Assembly (NCBI GenBank): GCA_964017145.1
Contig: CAXHKQ010000144.1
Coordinates: forward strand, 1-31,933
Length of the DNA: 31,933 nt
From: Agrocybe praecox
Taxonomy: Eukaryota; Basidiomycota; Agaricomycetes; Agaricales; Agrocybaceae
Direction: 5' to 3'
The notes beneath the pieces were generated by a model. It was given only the letters and a program-made list of their open reading frames with translations. It ran no database searches and was not told the DNA's origin. Shown one piece after another: positions 20,216 to 29,803 of the stretch. The stretch's first letter is position 1. Every line of letters starts with the position of its first letter. Position numbers and translations under genes: made by a program.

Positions 20216-20564
20216 CTTCTGCCAGGTCAATTTTTGTCTTATTTCTATGATTTTCTTCGTATTCCCCTCTTGTCCCGTTCTGATGTCCTCTTATCTGACT
20301 TTGTGGGTTTTCTGCTGGAATGTCCGTAGCGTTATTTAAATTTACTTTTGCATGTATTATTGTCGTTCTCTCTTATGTTGTGAAGGGGCAACATATGTAA
20401 TATCTATTTATAAAGCTTGCAAAAGCTAATGAACAAAAATAAGTAAGTACTCTGATGTCATGATGACAATGTCAAAGTGAAAATAGCACATATGTACTAT
20501 TCATCGTCGTGCTTGACAATGAGCTCGACCCGGTTTTAGACCGGGCTGGTGTGGGAAATATCCC
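20216..20564. other. Downstream region of the KDZ remnant
   Basis: Mixed sequence with a TATGTAATATC / AACAAAAATAAGTAAG-like A/T-rich end near 20400-20445, suitable for a 3' UTR and polyadenylation but without an exact AATAAA. A 6-bp stem, CCCGGT/ACCGGG, sits at 20529-20545. No gene seen. Confidence 0.35.
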
Positions 20565-20608
20565 GATTAGGAAGAAATCAACCCTCGATGGTTGATTTCT
20601 TCCTAATC
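20565..20608. repeat. Perfect hairpin, 19-bp arms
   Basis: GATTAGGAAGAAATCAACC and its exact reverse complement are separated by only 6 nt (CTCGAT). No T-run follows, and this is a eukaryote, so it is not read as a rho-independent terminator. Confidence 0.85.
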
Positions 20609-20616
20609 ACCTCCCA

Positions 20617-21330
20617 CCACCACTGCCGTCGACCACGCCCCTCCCCTCTTCACAGGGATGTGGGCGTTGAGCCACGACATCGATGACTACGACGACTACG
20701 ACCACAACCACGACATGGCCTTGCCCCTCCCCTTTCCATAGGGATGTGGGTGATGCTCCCACATTGGCCCTCTTCTCTATAGGCCTGTGGGTAGCTCCTA
20801 GGACGACGACAGCGATGTGGCCGCAATGACACGACCACAACCACGACATGGCCTTGCCCCTCCCCTTTCCATAGGGATGTAGGCGATGCTCCCACATTGG
20901 CCCTCTCCTCTTTAGGCCTGTGGGTGGCTCCTAGGACGACGACGGCGATGTGGCCACGACAACACGGCCGCGACACGACGACGACGACGAGAACACGACG
21001 ATGGCACGATGACAACGATGATGACAATGACGGCTACAGCACGATGAACCGCTGCTGCCTCACCCTCACCCCTCCCTTTCAGGATATGGGCCATACACAA
21101 CATTGACGATGATGACGCACCAGCCTTGCCCCTCCCTCTTCATGAGGATGTGGACCGTGCAAACGTCATCGATGGGCATGCACAACGGCAATGCCGATGG
21201 AGTGAGGCCAACACTAGGTAAGATACACAGCGTCAACTGCTGTGTATCTTACTGCGACACCTCTTCCACCAGATGATGCAGACTGCCCTTTCCCTCTCTG
21301 GAGGGATGTGGGCAGCATCTCTACGACGAC
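20617..21330 (+). repeat. GC-rich minisatellite with a 133-bp duplication
   Basis: The unit CCTTGCCCCTCCC...AGGGATGTGGG recurs at least six times (near 20635, 20720, 20855, 21065, 21125 and 21285). A block of about 133 bp is nearly exactly doubled at 20708-20840 and 20841-20973. Between units lie CGACGA trinucleotide runs. Open frames on both strands follow the repeat and show no domain. Confidence 0.75.
21218..21252. repeat. Perfect hairpin, 14-bp arms
   Basis: GTAAGATACACAGC and its exact complement with a 7-nt loop, inside the minisatellite region. Confidence 0.8.
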
Positions 21331-21405
21331 AACAACCCCCACGGCCCTCAACATCAGACCAACATCGATACTCTGCCGTGACAAGGGATTGGTGAGGGTG
21401 AATAC

Positions 21406-21535
21406 GCCAGCTAGGGAGGGCATGTATGCCAGCTAAGGAGAGCACGTACGCCAGCTAGAGAGGGCATGCACAACAGCTAGGGAGGGCATGCACAACAGCT
21501 AGAGAGGGTACGTACAACAGCTAGGGAGGGCGGGG
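21406..21535 (+). repeat. Tandem repeat, about 22-bp unit
   Basis: Six units of the type CAGCTAGGGAGGGCATGCACAA with point differences. No gene overlaps it convincingly. Confidence 0.8.
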
Positions 21536-21551
21536 AGGAGGACCAAGACCC

Positions 21552-21577
21552 AGACGAGAACCATTGTGTTCTCGTCT
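21552..21577. repeat. Perfect hairpin, 10-bp arms
   Basis: AGACGAGAAC and its complement around a 6-nt loop, just past the 22-bp tandem array. Confidence 0.7.
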
Positions 21578-21699
21578 TCACATTGGGCTTTGTCTCCCTG
21601 TTTTTCCTTGACTCCGTCCCATCGATATCCTACTCAATATTTAGTACATAACTCATATGTAGAAGTAATGTATCGTACGAAATAAAATGTTTTTTACAT

Positions 21700-23125
21700 A
21701 TTTTTTTACATGTTTTATAAAGAATGTACTAAAATGGCAATATCTGCCAAATTGGGAAGTGCCGCCTCAAAATGAATGTTCGCAAGTCGCTTTCCGGAAA
21801 TCTAATCTAATCTAGCCCTATGATAAATGATATGTAAATTAAATATAGCACGAGAATGTTGATATTATCAGTAAAAATAGTGCAATGCCTGAAATTCGTA
21901 AAATAAGCTATAAATAACTCGTCATCCTGTTTTATGTTTTGCGATCCACCCTGTCTCGCCCTCTTTTGATGGCGCAAATGGTGCCAAAAAATCAAAATAA
22001 ATTCAGACAATATATCTGGGGCTTTTCTGGGCCCCGAACACAGCCAGTGCTGTCAGATTTATGTATGAGTGATCCATAGTTGCTAGTTATAAAGTATGCA
22101 TCCACAGGGGCAACTGCCCAACTGCCCAAAGTGATGCATCAAGCCTTCTGGCTGGCCTATTGTGACCATTTGTGACTTATCATGTGCAAGTCATGTGTCT
22201 GCTGTTGATGGCATCAAATTCCTTGCACATGACTTTTTGCTTGCCTCTATTTACATGTTTGGGCTCTACTCATATGTTTATATGGCCTCAAATACAAACA
22301 AATAATAAATAATGATATCAGCAGGCAGGGGCAGGCATGATACAAGACAAACAAAGCCCTTGAGTGATATCACATCCAAACAACCCAATAAGGCAAGAGG
22401 ACTTTGGACTTTGAGATTTTGCAATAAAGGCCTTTCATACATGATAGATGGGACTAAGACATGACGAAATAAGATCAAATCTATTTTTAGAACAAAGCTA
22501 TTTATAACTCGGGTCTATTTTTAGAACACTTTACATATTTGGTTAGTTCAAGCCCAAAATGGTATAGTACACATTTTTTGATGATTTTAGAACAAATATT
22601 TGGCGCTTTATAAATATTTTGATTATTTATTTTGATTTGTATCCGGCTTTCTGTGAACATTTTGCGTTTTGTGGCTGAACTGTTAATGATTATGTAATAA
22701 AAAATATTTAGCATAACTTTTGAATTTTTCTCTACAACTTTGGTTTTTGGTGGCTGTGCACCAGATCACATGATTTTCACATGACTACGGCTCTCTAGTC
22801 ACTGTTGGTCACCCTGATACATGGCCTTGGGCAGTTGGGAAGTTTCCCCTGTGGATGCATACTTTATAACTAGCAACTTAAGGGAGGTCATGCATGCGTC
22901 TGCCAGCAACAGGTGCCGAACAACGCCCGACGCAGTGCAAGAGCCCAATTACAGTGGTGGGCACTTCGGGGGCACTGTTTCCTGCGTTGTTTACAGGTGT
23001 TTACCTATTCCCGCCCACTGTGAGCACCCCCGGCAGCCCCGGCAGTGTCTCTCTCTCACAGGTGAGGTGTCTAAAAGCGGAAGGTAGCAGACTGTCCCCC
23101 AGGATGTATACTTTATTGTAGGCAA
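21700..23125 (-). repeat. Right inverted arm, interrupted
   Basis: Reverse-complement partner of 17570-18280. Two pieces (21700-22077 and 22879-23125) carry consecutive parts of the arm, with the 0.8-kb copy 2 between them. Outer tip sequence GGATGTATACTTTATTG corresponds to GTATACATC of the left tip. Confidence 0.55.
22078..22878. mobile_element. 0.8-kb non-autonomous element, copy 2
   Basis: Terminal inverted repeats of about 50 bp start AGTTGCTAGTTATAAAGTAT and continue through GCATCCACAGGGG. The interior is non-coding and collinear with copy 1. It is inserted in the right arm of the larger element, whose landmarks resume on both sides. No clear target duplication. Confidence 0.75.
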
Positions 23126-24033
23126 CTGCCTATATTTGATATAGAAATATAGCTGCCATGGCTGGACACTTACCATGTACCAGCTTGCCCACAAAGCCAA
23201 CCATCTCGAGATGATCTTGAATTCACGTCCGTCGTCAGCCTCGCTCATACGTGGTCTGTGATTCCTCCCATCGCCGCTCACTACCAACACGAAAGAGGTG
23301 TTGCATAGGTTTCCCTGCATGTTCTTCAACACATGGACATGTATACTGGCACTCAATGCAGTGGGCTGGGGATGCCGGTGAGGGTGAGTGGGGAATTAGT
23401 TTGGAAAAGCGAGAGGAAACGCACTATCTTGTGCCCGTCTCGACACGATTTTGCAGTCATCGTCATCGTCATCCTCGCAGGTACATGTCCACCCTCACGC
23501 TGCTGATCTTGCTGCATCGTATGGTATGTGGTTTGTGCTATCCAGCATTGTTTTCCCGCTGATATCCCCGTTCAACGTGCTAGACATGCGGTGTGATAGT
23601 CCTAGTAAGTGATATGCTACGGTTAATTGCGAACGAAATCTTGCCATGATATATTTAGGCCTTCCATGAGCATGTATAAGAAGCTGGGGGAGGATTCGGA
23701 TAGTAGAGCCTGGGGTCAGAGAAGATAAGCAGACATCGGTTGTAATTTGTTATGCCCACACTCGTGTTCTCGCTTGAGAGGTGGAGCGGCCCCTCAGAAG
23801 TGGAACAGAGGGAATTTGAGATTGAGTCGGAGATTTTGATTTTGACGCTTTTTGAGCTGTTGATGCTTGCTTGACAATGTGACAACGACGATGACATCCA
23901 CAATGCTAAAAACTCGTGATGACAGCTCCTCCCATCCCACCACCACCGGTGCCTCTGCGTCCTTATGAGCTGGGATCTGCATCATTACAACAGCAGCTAA
24001 TGTTCTCGTCGGACGCATCGCACGGTCTTAACA
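23126..24033. other. Stretch without a recognised gene
   Basis: Minus-strand frames around 23160-23360 and 23655-23900 are open but show no domain. Possible distal exons of the MFS remnant would lie here, yet I could not find its later membrane segments. A short CATCGTCATCGTCATC run lies near 23460. Confidence 0.3.
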
Positions 24034-24686
24034 CATCATATGGCGCTGCTAACAGGGGAGGAGGAGCAAAAACAAAAGAGAAGTTGGCGATCAAGGGCCA
24101 CGCTAACTGCAAAATATTATTTGATTTATTCACTCCAAATAATGATCACAACATATGAGGTTCACGAGTAACTGTCCTAAACACCAAAATATGGACATAA
24201 GTGTGAGGAGATGCTGTTTCGATGCGGGTACCAGGTCTATAGTTTAGTGTCAGCTATTGCGTACGAAATAAGACTTGAGGATATATAACTTGCCCAAAAA
24301 GATCGCAGAATCCACCAGTAAGTTCCCTGAGATATATTCAGCATAGCACCAGAGGACTAGAACCAACTTCATCGCCATACCTCCTACTCCAACGCCCATT
24401 ACAGCGATCAAAGACGCTAATGTCACGAAATTTGGTGATCCTCCAGCAGAAAGTCCGAAGACTCCAGCGATGAAGAGTGTTATATTGAAACACCATCTAC
24501 AATCCAAACCAATCAGTGTTTACTTTCGTTGCATCAAGAAAGTGAAGTACCATCTTCCCCAAATATCACACCCTAGACCGAGAAGACAGCCCCGACGAGT
24601 AGTCCTGCATTGGCCGCAAGACTCAAGAAAGCAGCGTTGAACTTGAACTCGACGATTATAGGAGCCACAATAAGACCGATGATAAG
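24034..24686 (-). pseudogene. MFS transporter remnant, several exons
   Basis: Minus-strand exons 24686-24551, 24496-24381, 24326-24294, 24236-24153 and from 24102 join across introns of 50-57 nt. They give membrane-segment motifs of a major facilitator family with the GGSPNF and GVGVGGN...VDSAIFL signatures, then ASKQHLLTLMSIFW and WPLIANFS; upstream is NAAFLSLAANAGLLVGAVF. The family moves sugars or organic acids across membranes, but substrate cannot be told. The intron between the third and fourth exons begins GCAAGT. Exon 1 has a small indel, and a TGA formed across its splice junction at 24551/24496. Start and later membrane helices are missing, so it is a fragment. Confidence 0.75.
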
Positions 24687-25101
24687 CTGGCACAATGGAG
24701 ATTTATGTGTCAAGAGCAAAGCATGTTCATTGCAACATGGAAGAATCGATGACCATGACTATGTAACTGGCCACACGCCGTCGCTATTCGTTCTTGGATG
24801 ATGAGCAGAGCTGAGTTTACGAGGCAGCTCATCGTAGGATAAGATAATGATTGTGATTATCTGTCACACTCACCACATCACTTCTCTTTGGCCACGTAAT
24901 TCGAATTCCTCGTTCTTTCCCTCCTCTCATTGTCAGGAAATTCTCTCTGTATTCCTTTTGAAGTTCTATTGTTTTTGCTCTTTCATCTCAGTGTTCTCCT
25001 CCTTAAGCTGCAATAGTCTTCACACACAACCCTCATTTTCAACAGCCCTTTATTTGCTTCAATCTACTTTTTTCTCTCTTTTTTCATTTCGATTTTTCAC
25101 C
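24687..25101. other. Spacer and leader of the retrotransposon
   Basis: Possible further MFS exon sequence up to about 24860. From about 24890 a T/C-rich leader (TTTTTTCTCTCTTTTTTCAT near 25070) precedes the gag start codon. The exact 5' boundary of the retrotransposon was not found. Confidence 0.35.
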
Positions 25102-26483
25102 ATGATAGAAATCGCAGATAACGGCCCTTAGGCAGGCCCGACTACCAACAATCAAGACTCTTTGAACAACGGGGCTGGCGAAAATCCTCAGCCCCAGCCA
25201 ACTTCTTCACGAAAAACGCACTCTTCTCCAACTATATGCGAATTTTTCAGCAGAATGTCGCTCCAGGCCAAGCTGGCCCTTAATAAACAGATCAAAGAAC
25301 GGAACAACGAGAAGGAACACAAATTCTTCATGCATCTACACAATCCTGCTGACAACCAAGCACCTTCTCCCGCTGCGTCTTTTGTCACTCTCTCTAATGA
25401 TGACATTGCGGCTTTATCTATGCCTAACATCATTTCTAACATGGCAGGAAAAATTCCGATGTATATTATTAGACTCATTGAATCTCTAACAGCTAAGAGA
25501 AAGTCCGACAACGAAGCTCAAAATGCCCCCAAGACCAAGAAAATGTGTGGCCAAGATCTTGTCAAAATCGACTACAGCGCGCCACTTGGAAAAGCTACTT
25601 TCCCTAAACTTCTTTTTAATTCTGCTAACGTGGGCATTATGATCTCTTTGAATTTCTTTACTCACACAAATCTCAGATACCTCTCGACAAATCACTATGA
25701 CCTTCCTATCAAGAAAGCAAACCCTGCTGATGACGAAACCAAGTGGCCACTCGTCCTCAAGATCAATGAGTTGACCTCAATCATCAGAGGCGAAGAAACT
25801 CTCAATCCTTCCCTCCACACAGAAGCTGGCTTAATGCTGATGTGTTTCGAGGCCATCCGAGGCGATATAGAATGGCTCAATAACATTTCCGCTCACCTCC
25901 GCTTTTTTGAAGGACAGCCAGATGCCGCCAATTTGTACCTGGCCTGGAAACCTGTCAAATTCTTCTTTAGAGAATTGATATTTAAGGATCACGCCAAAGT
26001 TGACCCAAAACATTATCTCACAAAATACACAGCTGCCATCGAGACTTACAAATTGAGGCAAAATACTGATTCCCAAATCTCCAAACTTTCGGCAGAGATC
26101 AAATCTCTCAAAGATCAGGTTTCCTCATCACGCCCATACACGGCTAACAAAAACCCTTCTTCAGGTACAAAGCCCTTTCCATCAGGCAGCGGGAAACCAT
26201 CGGCCCCCCTACCTGCGTTTTCTGTGCTGAAAAAGGTCACGCATTATTTCGACACCCAAAAGACAAAATCCCCTTCAAGTTTGCCGACGGACGTTCTCCA
26301 TGGGCTCAACTCACAGACAGCAAACTCCGCACCCCAGAAGGACGTGAAATATGCATCAAGTACAACATCAACGGTCACACAGGCAACCAGCAACCATGCG
26401 AGCGAGCACACCAATGCTCGTTCTGTGGGTCCAAATCCCACTTTGCGCTCTCAGCCACTAGCTGCCGCCCACGTAGCACTTAA
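25102..26483 (+). pseudogene. gag of the tyrosine-recombinase retrotransposon
   Basis: ATG at 25102 in good context (CACCATGA) begins the frame; TAG follows at 25129 (CAG to TAG). The body is a helical capsid-like region without a named motif, then a polar linker. From about 26205 the reading continues one base back, in a frame with two Cys/His clusters (CVFCAEKGHALF; CERAHQCSFCGSKSHF), the nucleic-acid-binding knuckles expected of gag, and stops at TAA 26481. The shift falls at a run of six C (about 26205), so either a base was lost or ribosomes slip there. The original frame stays open through the region by chance. Confidence 0.78.
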
Positions 26484-27045
26484 ATTTTCTGATTTTTCAC
26501 AACTTCATGCACTTCCCTATCCTGATTTTTCTCTTTATGTTGCTTCACGACCTGCTTTCAACTCCTTATTGCATTCTCAACCAGACATTTTTAGTAGAAT
26601 AATTACCCCTTACAATTCCTTTGCTTTCGAAAAACTCCTGCATAAACATTCTCTTTCTGATGCCTTTCCACACCTTGTTCATAATTTACGTCATGGTTTT
26701 CCTTTAGGCCGCATGCCAGTTTTAGATACTACACATATTCTTAACAACCATCCATCCACCATCGAAAATCTTGACATCATTGACGAATACATGTCTGACG
26801 AAGTTGCCTCCGGCAGATTTTCGGGTCCTTTCGACAAGGATACTGTTGAAAGAATCCTTCGTGGTCCTTTCCAGTCTTCACCTCTCATCATCGCCATTCA
26901 ACAGCAAGCTCCAGGGGAACCTGACAAGATCCGTATTTGCTGGCACCTCTCAAAATCAACAAAATCAGTACCTGCAGTCAACTCGTTCATCAAAAAGGAT
27001 GACTTTCCCACTCGTTTCGACACAGCATGTCGGGTGGCAGATATG

Positions 27046-27301
27046 GTACGTCTAATTTTATCATGGGCCCTTTCTTGCCCCCATATATGCTATGTCGCTC
27101 CGTCGATATGCACTCTCCTGCTCTGGCACATACCAGCAGCCTTCCTTACAAGTCCTCATACTCGTTTGCCACATCCAATCATACGACGTACATCTCATGA
27201 TGTGACAGCTTCGCTGCCGGCCTATCTCTCTGAGCCTATCCTTGCTCTTTCTGGGTCTCTCACCCTATACTTCCTGAGCTCATGCTCTTCTTCCTTACCA
27301 G
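27046..27301 (+). other. Intron-like segment inside RT
   Basis: 256 nt beginning GTACGT and ending TTACCAG separate two RT segments that join in frame (...CRVADM / IAMAPLGTQ...). GT...AG ends, a pyrimidine-rich stretch before the end and the exact codon join favour an intron. It is several times longer than the other introns in this window. An insertion with fortuitous ends is the alternative. Confidence 0.65.
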
Positions 27302-27416
27302 ATTGCCATGGCTCCTCTGGGCACTCAAGCTTGCACCCTCGATATTGCAAAATTCCATCGAACGTGCCCCATCCTACCTAACCACAAATGTTGGCTAGTA
27401 GTTCAGGGTCGTCCGG

Positions 27417-28329
27417 TGTCAGACATGCTTTTTGTTTGATATAAAACCAGTATGTTTAAAGCAAGAACATATACATGTATAACACAGAAATTATATTTTA
27501 TCATGAAACACTATCTTTCCTTGTTGCTATAGTAATAGTTGTCTTGACGCGTTGGCATAGTGTTATTCCTACCTTTGCATAGTGATATACTGTTTCAACA
27601 AGTTACACACAGCTTTAGCACTCTTTGTAACCATACACACAGCCCTGTGTAACCTTGTGAACCATCACACCATCGTTATAGTAGCGCACAGCAGTTCTGT
27701 ATGCTAATTACTTAAAAAGAGTATGTAGCTCCCACATTCTACTTGTTTCAAAGTCATAGAAACAATTGGGGCTGTGCTCAAGAAAAGTATAAAAGGGCAC
27801 CAAAATTTGGAACAAAGAGATAGACCTCATATTTTTCCCTTCTGATTTTATTACCAACTTAAACACTAGACTCTGTGTCTGTGTACCTCTGCTTATATCT
27901 TCAAGTTGTATAGAATACAAGCTTGGAATATACACTATCTACTACCTGAAACACTGCTGTCCATTTGTCATTACTTAAGCAAGAAGTCTGTCTTCTCAAT
28001 CCAAGTACGTAACCTTTAGTCTCAATTAAAGCTAACAAGATTCCACCTTACAGAAGTTCAACATTCCATCACAACTTTGCATATAACACTGTCCAATCTC
28101 GAATTGCATTACCACTTCAATTACGTTACCAAATCCATCGTCACATAGTCAGAATTGTTAATATCACTGTCTACGTTAACTTGTACTTTCCCTTCAACTC
28201 AGAACAGTTGTCATATATCTCATCTTTTCGAGATTATAGAGTGTAGTTAGGACCTCCCGAACTAATTGGAATATCCCAAAGATCATCTCTTTCGGTAAAC
28301 CCAGGTGAATAACTTTTTTCACGTTGACA
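27417..28329 (+). mobile_element. 913-bp solo LTR inside RT
   Basis: Starts TGTCAGACATG and ends CACGTTGACA, with a 4-bp CCGG duplication at 27413-27416 and 28330-28333. A TATAAAAG box lies at 27788-27795, as in an LTR promoter, followed by a pyrimidine-rich leader. Removing it and one CCGG joins GRP to GDFFIDH in the RT frame. No internal retrotransposon sequence remains. Its sequence is unlike the solo LTR at 3244-3711 apart from the TGTCAG tip. Confidence 0.85.
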
Positions 28330-29187
28330 CCGGGTGATTTTTTCATCGACCATGCTCATCCTTTCGGAGCCTCATGTGCCAGCAGCAACTCGGGACAGAT
28401 TGTGAATGCACTAGTTGAGATCTGGTTAGCTGAAGGTCTGGATGGGGTCTTGAAATACAAAGACTACCTGAATCTTTTCCGCATACCCTGCACATCTGGC
28501 ACCTTCAAGGATGGTCCTTTCCTTTACAAATATGACTTCGTCTCTATGATATCCATGATATCTGATCTCGACGTTCCTTGGCATCCAGACAAGGGTACAA
28601 GAGTCTTTTCCGACATCACAACCTTCATTGGTTTGAAATGGGACATCACCAATCGTACTGTATCGCTTCTCGAAAACAAACGCCTCAAGTACCTTCAATG
28701 GGTTCAAGCTTTCGTCACAAATGCCTCTGCCAAGCGTGGATGCTTCTTGAAGGATGTCAAGAGGTTAAGTGGCACACTCTGCTACATAGAGTTTGTTTAC
28801 AAAGATGGACGTTCTCGCATGCCATCTCTTTTCAATTTCGGCTCTTCTTTCAAGGGAAACGAATTCATTTCACATCACCCCCCACCTTCGCTCATTTCGG
28901 ATCTTCGGTGGTGGGCTGGCACCCTCAAGCACACAGACATTGTCCGTCACCTTGTACCCAAGGGTGATGTGATTGACCTTGGTATCTATGTTGATGCTAG
29001 TACCTCCTGGGGTATTGGTATCATTATCGACAATCGCTGGGCTTCATTCAAGCTCATTCCCAACTGGAAAATTCCGGACATCGACATCTGTTGGCTCGAA
29101 ACCCTAGCTATTGAATTTGCAGTTTACTTCCTCGAAGCTATGGGCATTTCCGACCAGCGAATATTAATTCATTCAGACAACAATGGT

Positions 29188-29345
29188 CATCAGGAAAAAC
29201 ACTTTTTGCCCTGGGCTGCCCTGGGCTGCCCTTGGCTATCCTGGATTGCCCTGGATTGCCCTGACTGCCCTGGACTGCCCTGGACTGCCCTGGGATGCCC
29301 TAGGGCAGTCCAGGGCAGTCAGGGCAAAAAGTGTTTTTCCTGATG
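29188..29345. mobile_element. 158-bp foldback element, copy B, in the RNase H frame
   Basis: Ends CATCAGGAAAAACACTTT and its complement, as in copy A at 968-1046. The middle is made of CTGCCCTGG-like units that also fold back. GT lies outside both ends (29186-29187, 29346-29347). Taking out the element and one GT gives HSDNNG followed by TIGAMDKGRS without frame change. With copy A (TC on both sides) this supports a 2-bp target duplication. Confidence 0.82.
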
Positions 29346-29803
29346 GTACCATTGGGGCCATGGACAAAGGCCGTAGTTCTAATTTTCAAATCAACTATGC
29401 CGTTTGTCGCACCTACTCTGTCCTGTCCTGCTTATCCATCACTCCTACTTTCCAATATGTTCCATCTGCGGATAATCCGGCAGACCCTATCTCGCACAGA
29501 GAACCAGGTCTTTTGGATCACAGGCTAGATTACCCAATCAACATCCCTTCAGAATTGAAACCATTTTTTATTTTTAATGTATAAAGACTTCTCTATGTTT
29601 TCGGTCGAAGACGCCGTGGAGTCCACAGGTCCGCGCCCTGTGTTATGCCAGAATGTTCAACCTTGTCAATTTTCTCAATTTCACAATCTCGCCGACTCGC
29701 TTAAAGATAATTCTTGGATAATTCCTTTATTAGTTACTCCCCACCCAGCACAAACAATCCTTCGCCTTTGACCACGCCTTTCTGTAGCATTTCTTCAACT
29801 TCT

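Larger units (their letters stand above)
17570..23125. mobile_element. Probable long-armed DNA transposon associated with KDZ transposase
   Basis: Two arms in inverted orientation enclose about 3.4 kb. Corresponding landmarks include GTATACATC near each tip, GCAGGAAACAGTG (17890s and 22980s), CTGTAATTGGGCTC, GCGCCATCAAAAGAGG, and AAAACATAA with GGATGACG. The right arm is split by the 0.8-kb element at 22078-22878, and the order of landmarks is kept on both sides of that insert. Inside are a KDZ transposase tail, a second 0.8-kb element and satellite DNA. The KDZ (Kyakuja-Dileera-Zisupton) link rests on the enclosed gene; outer ends and target duplication could not be fixed, so limits are approximate. 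Confidence 0.5.
26479..29584 (+). pseudogene. Reverse transcriptase and RNase H of the same element
   Basis: Three coding pieces: 26479-27045, 27302-27416 and 28334-29584, the last itself split by the foldback element. Motifs in order: PFQSSPLIIAIQ, KIRICWHLSKS, SFIKKDDFPTRFDTA, LDIAKFHRT (the first RT aspartate), HKCWLVVQGR, FFIDHAHPFGA, then YKDYLNLF where the catalytic double Asp is expected but only one Asp remains (28462; 28465 is Tyr). RNase H follows: GIYVDAST, WLETLAIEF, HSDNNG and PSADNPADPISH. Each interruption is flanked by positions that rejoin in frame. The Asp loss alone should abolish DNA synthesis. Start of translation is unclear; the frame is +1 relative to the end of gag, so overlap or frameshift is likely. 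Confidence 0.9.

Noticed and set aside
20565..20608. Rho-independent terminator
   Set aside because: Hairpin without T-run in a nuclear eukaryotic context.
20897..21106. Coding frames in the CGACGA-rich region
   Set aside because: They follow the minisatellite, occur on both strands and show no domain.
22991..23356. 121-residue minus-strand frame
   Set aside because: It runs across the tip of the inverted arm into unrelated sequence and shows no recognisable motif.
26215..26480. One continuous 739-residue gag-RT protein
   Set aside because: The middle part is out of frame: the Cys/His knuckles are in the neighbouring frame over the same bases.
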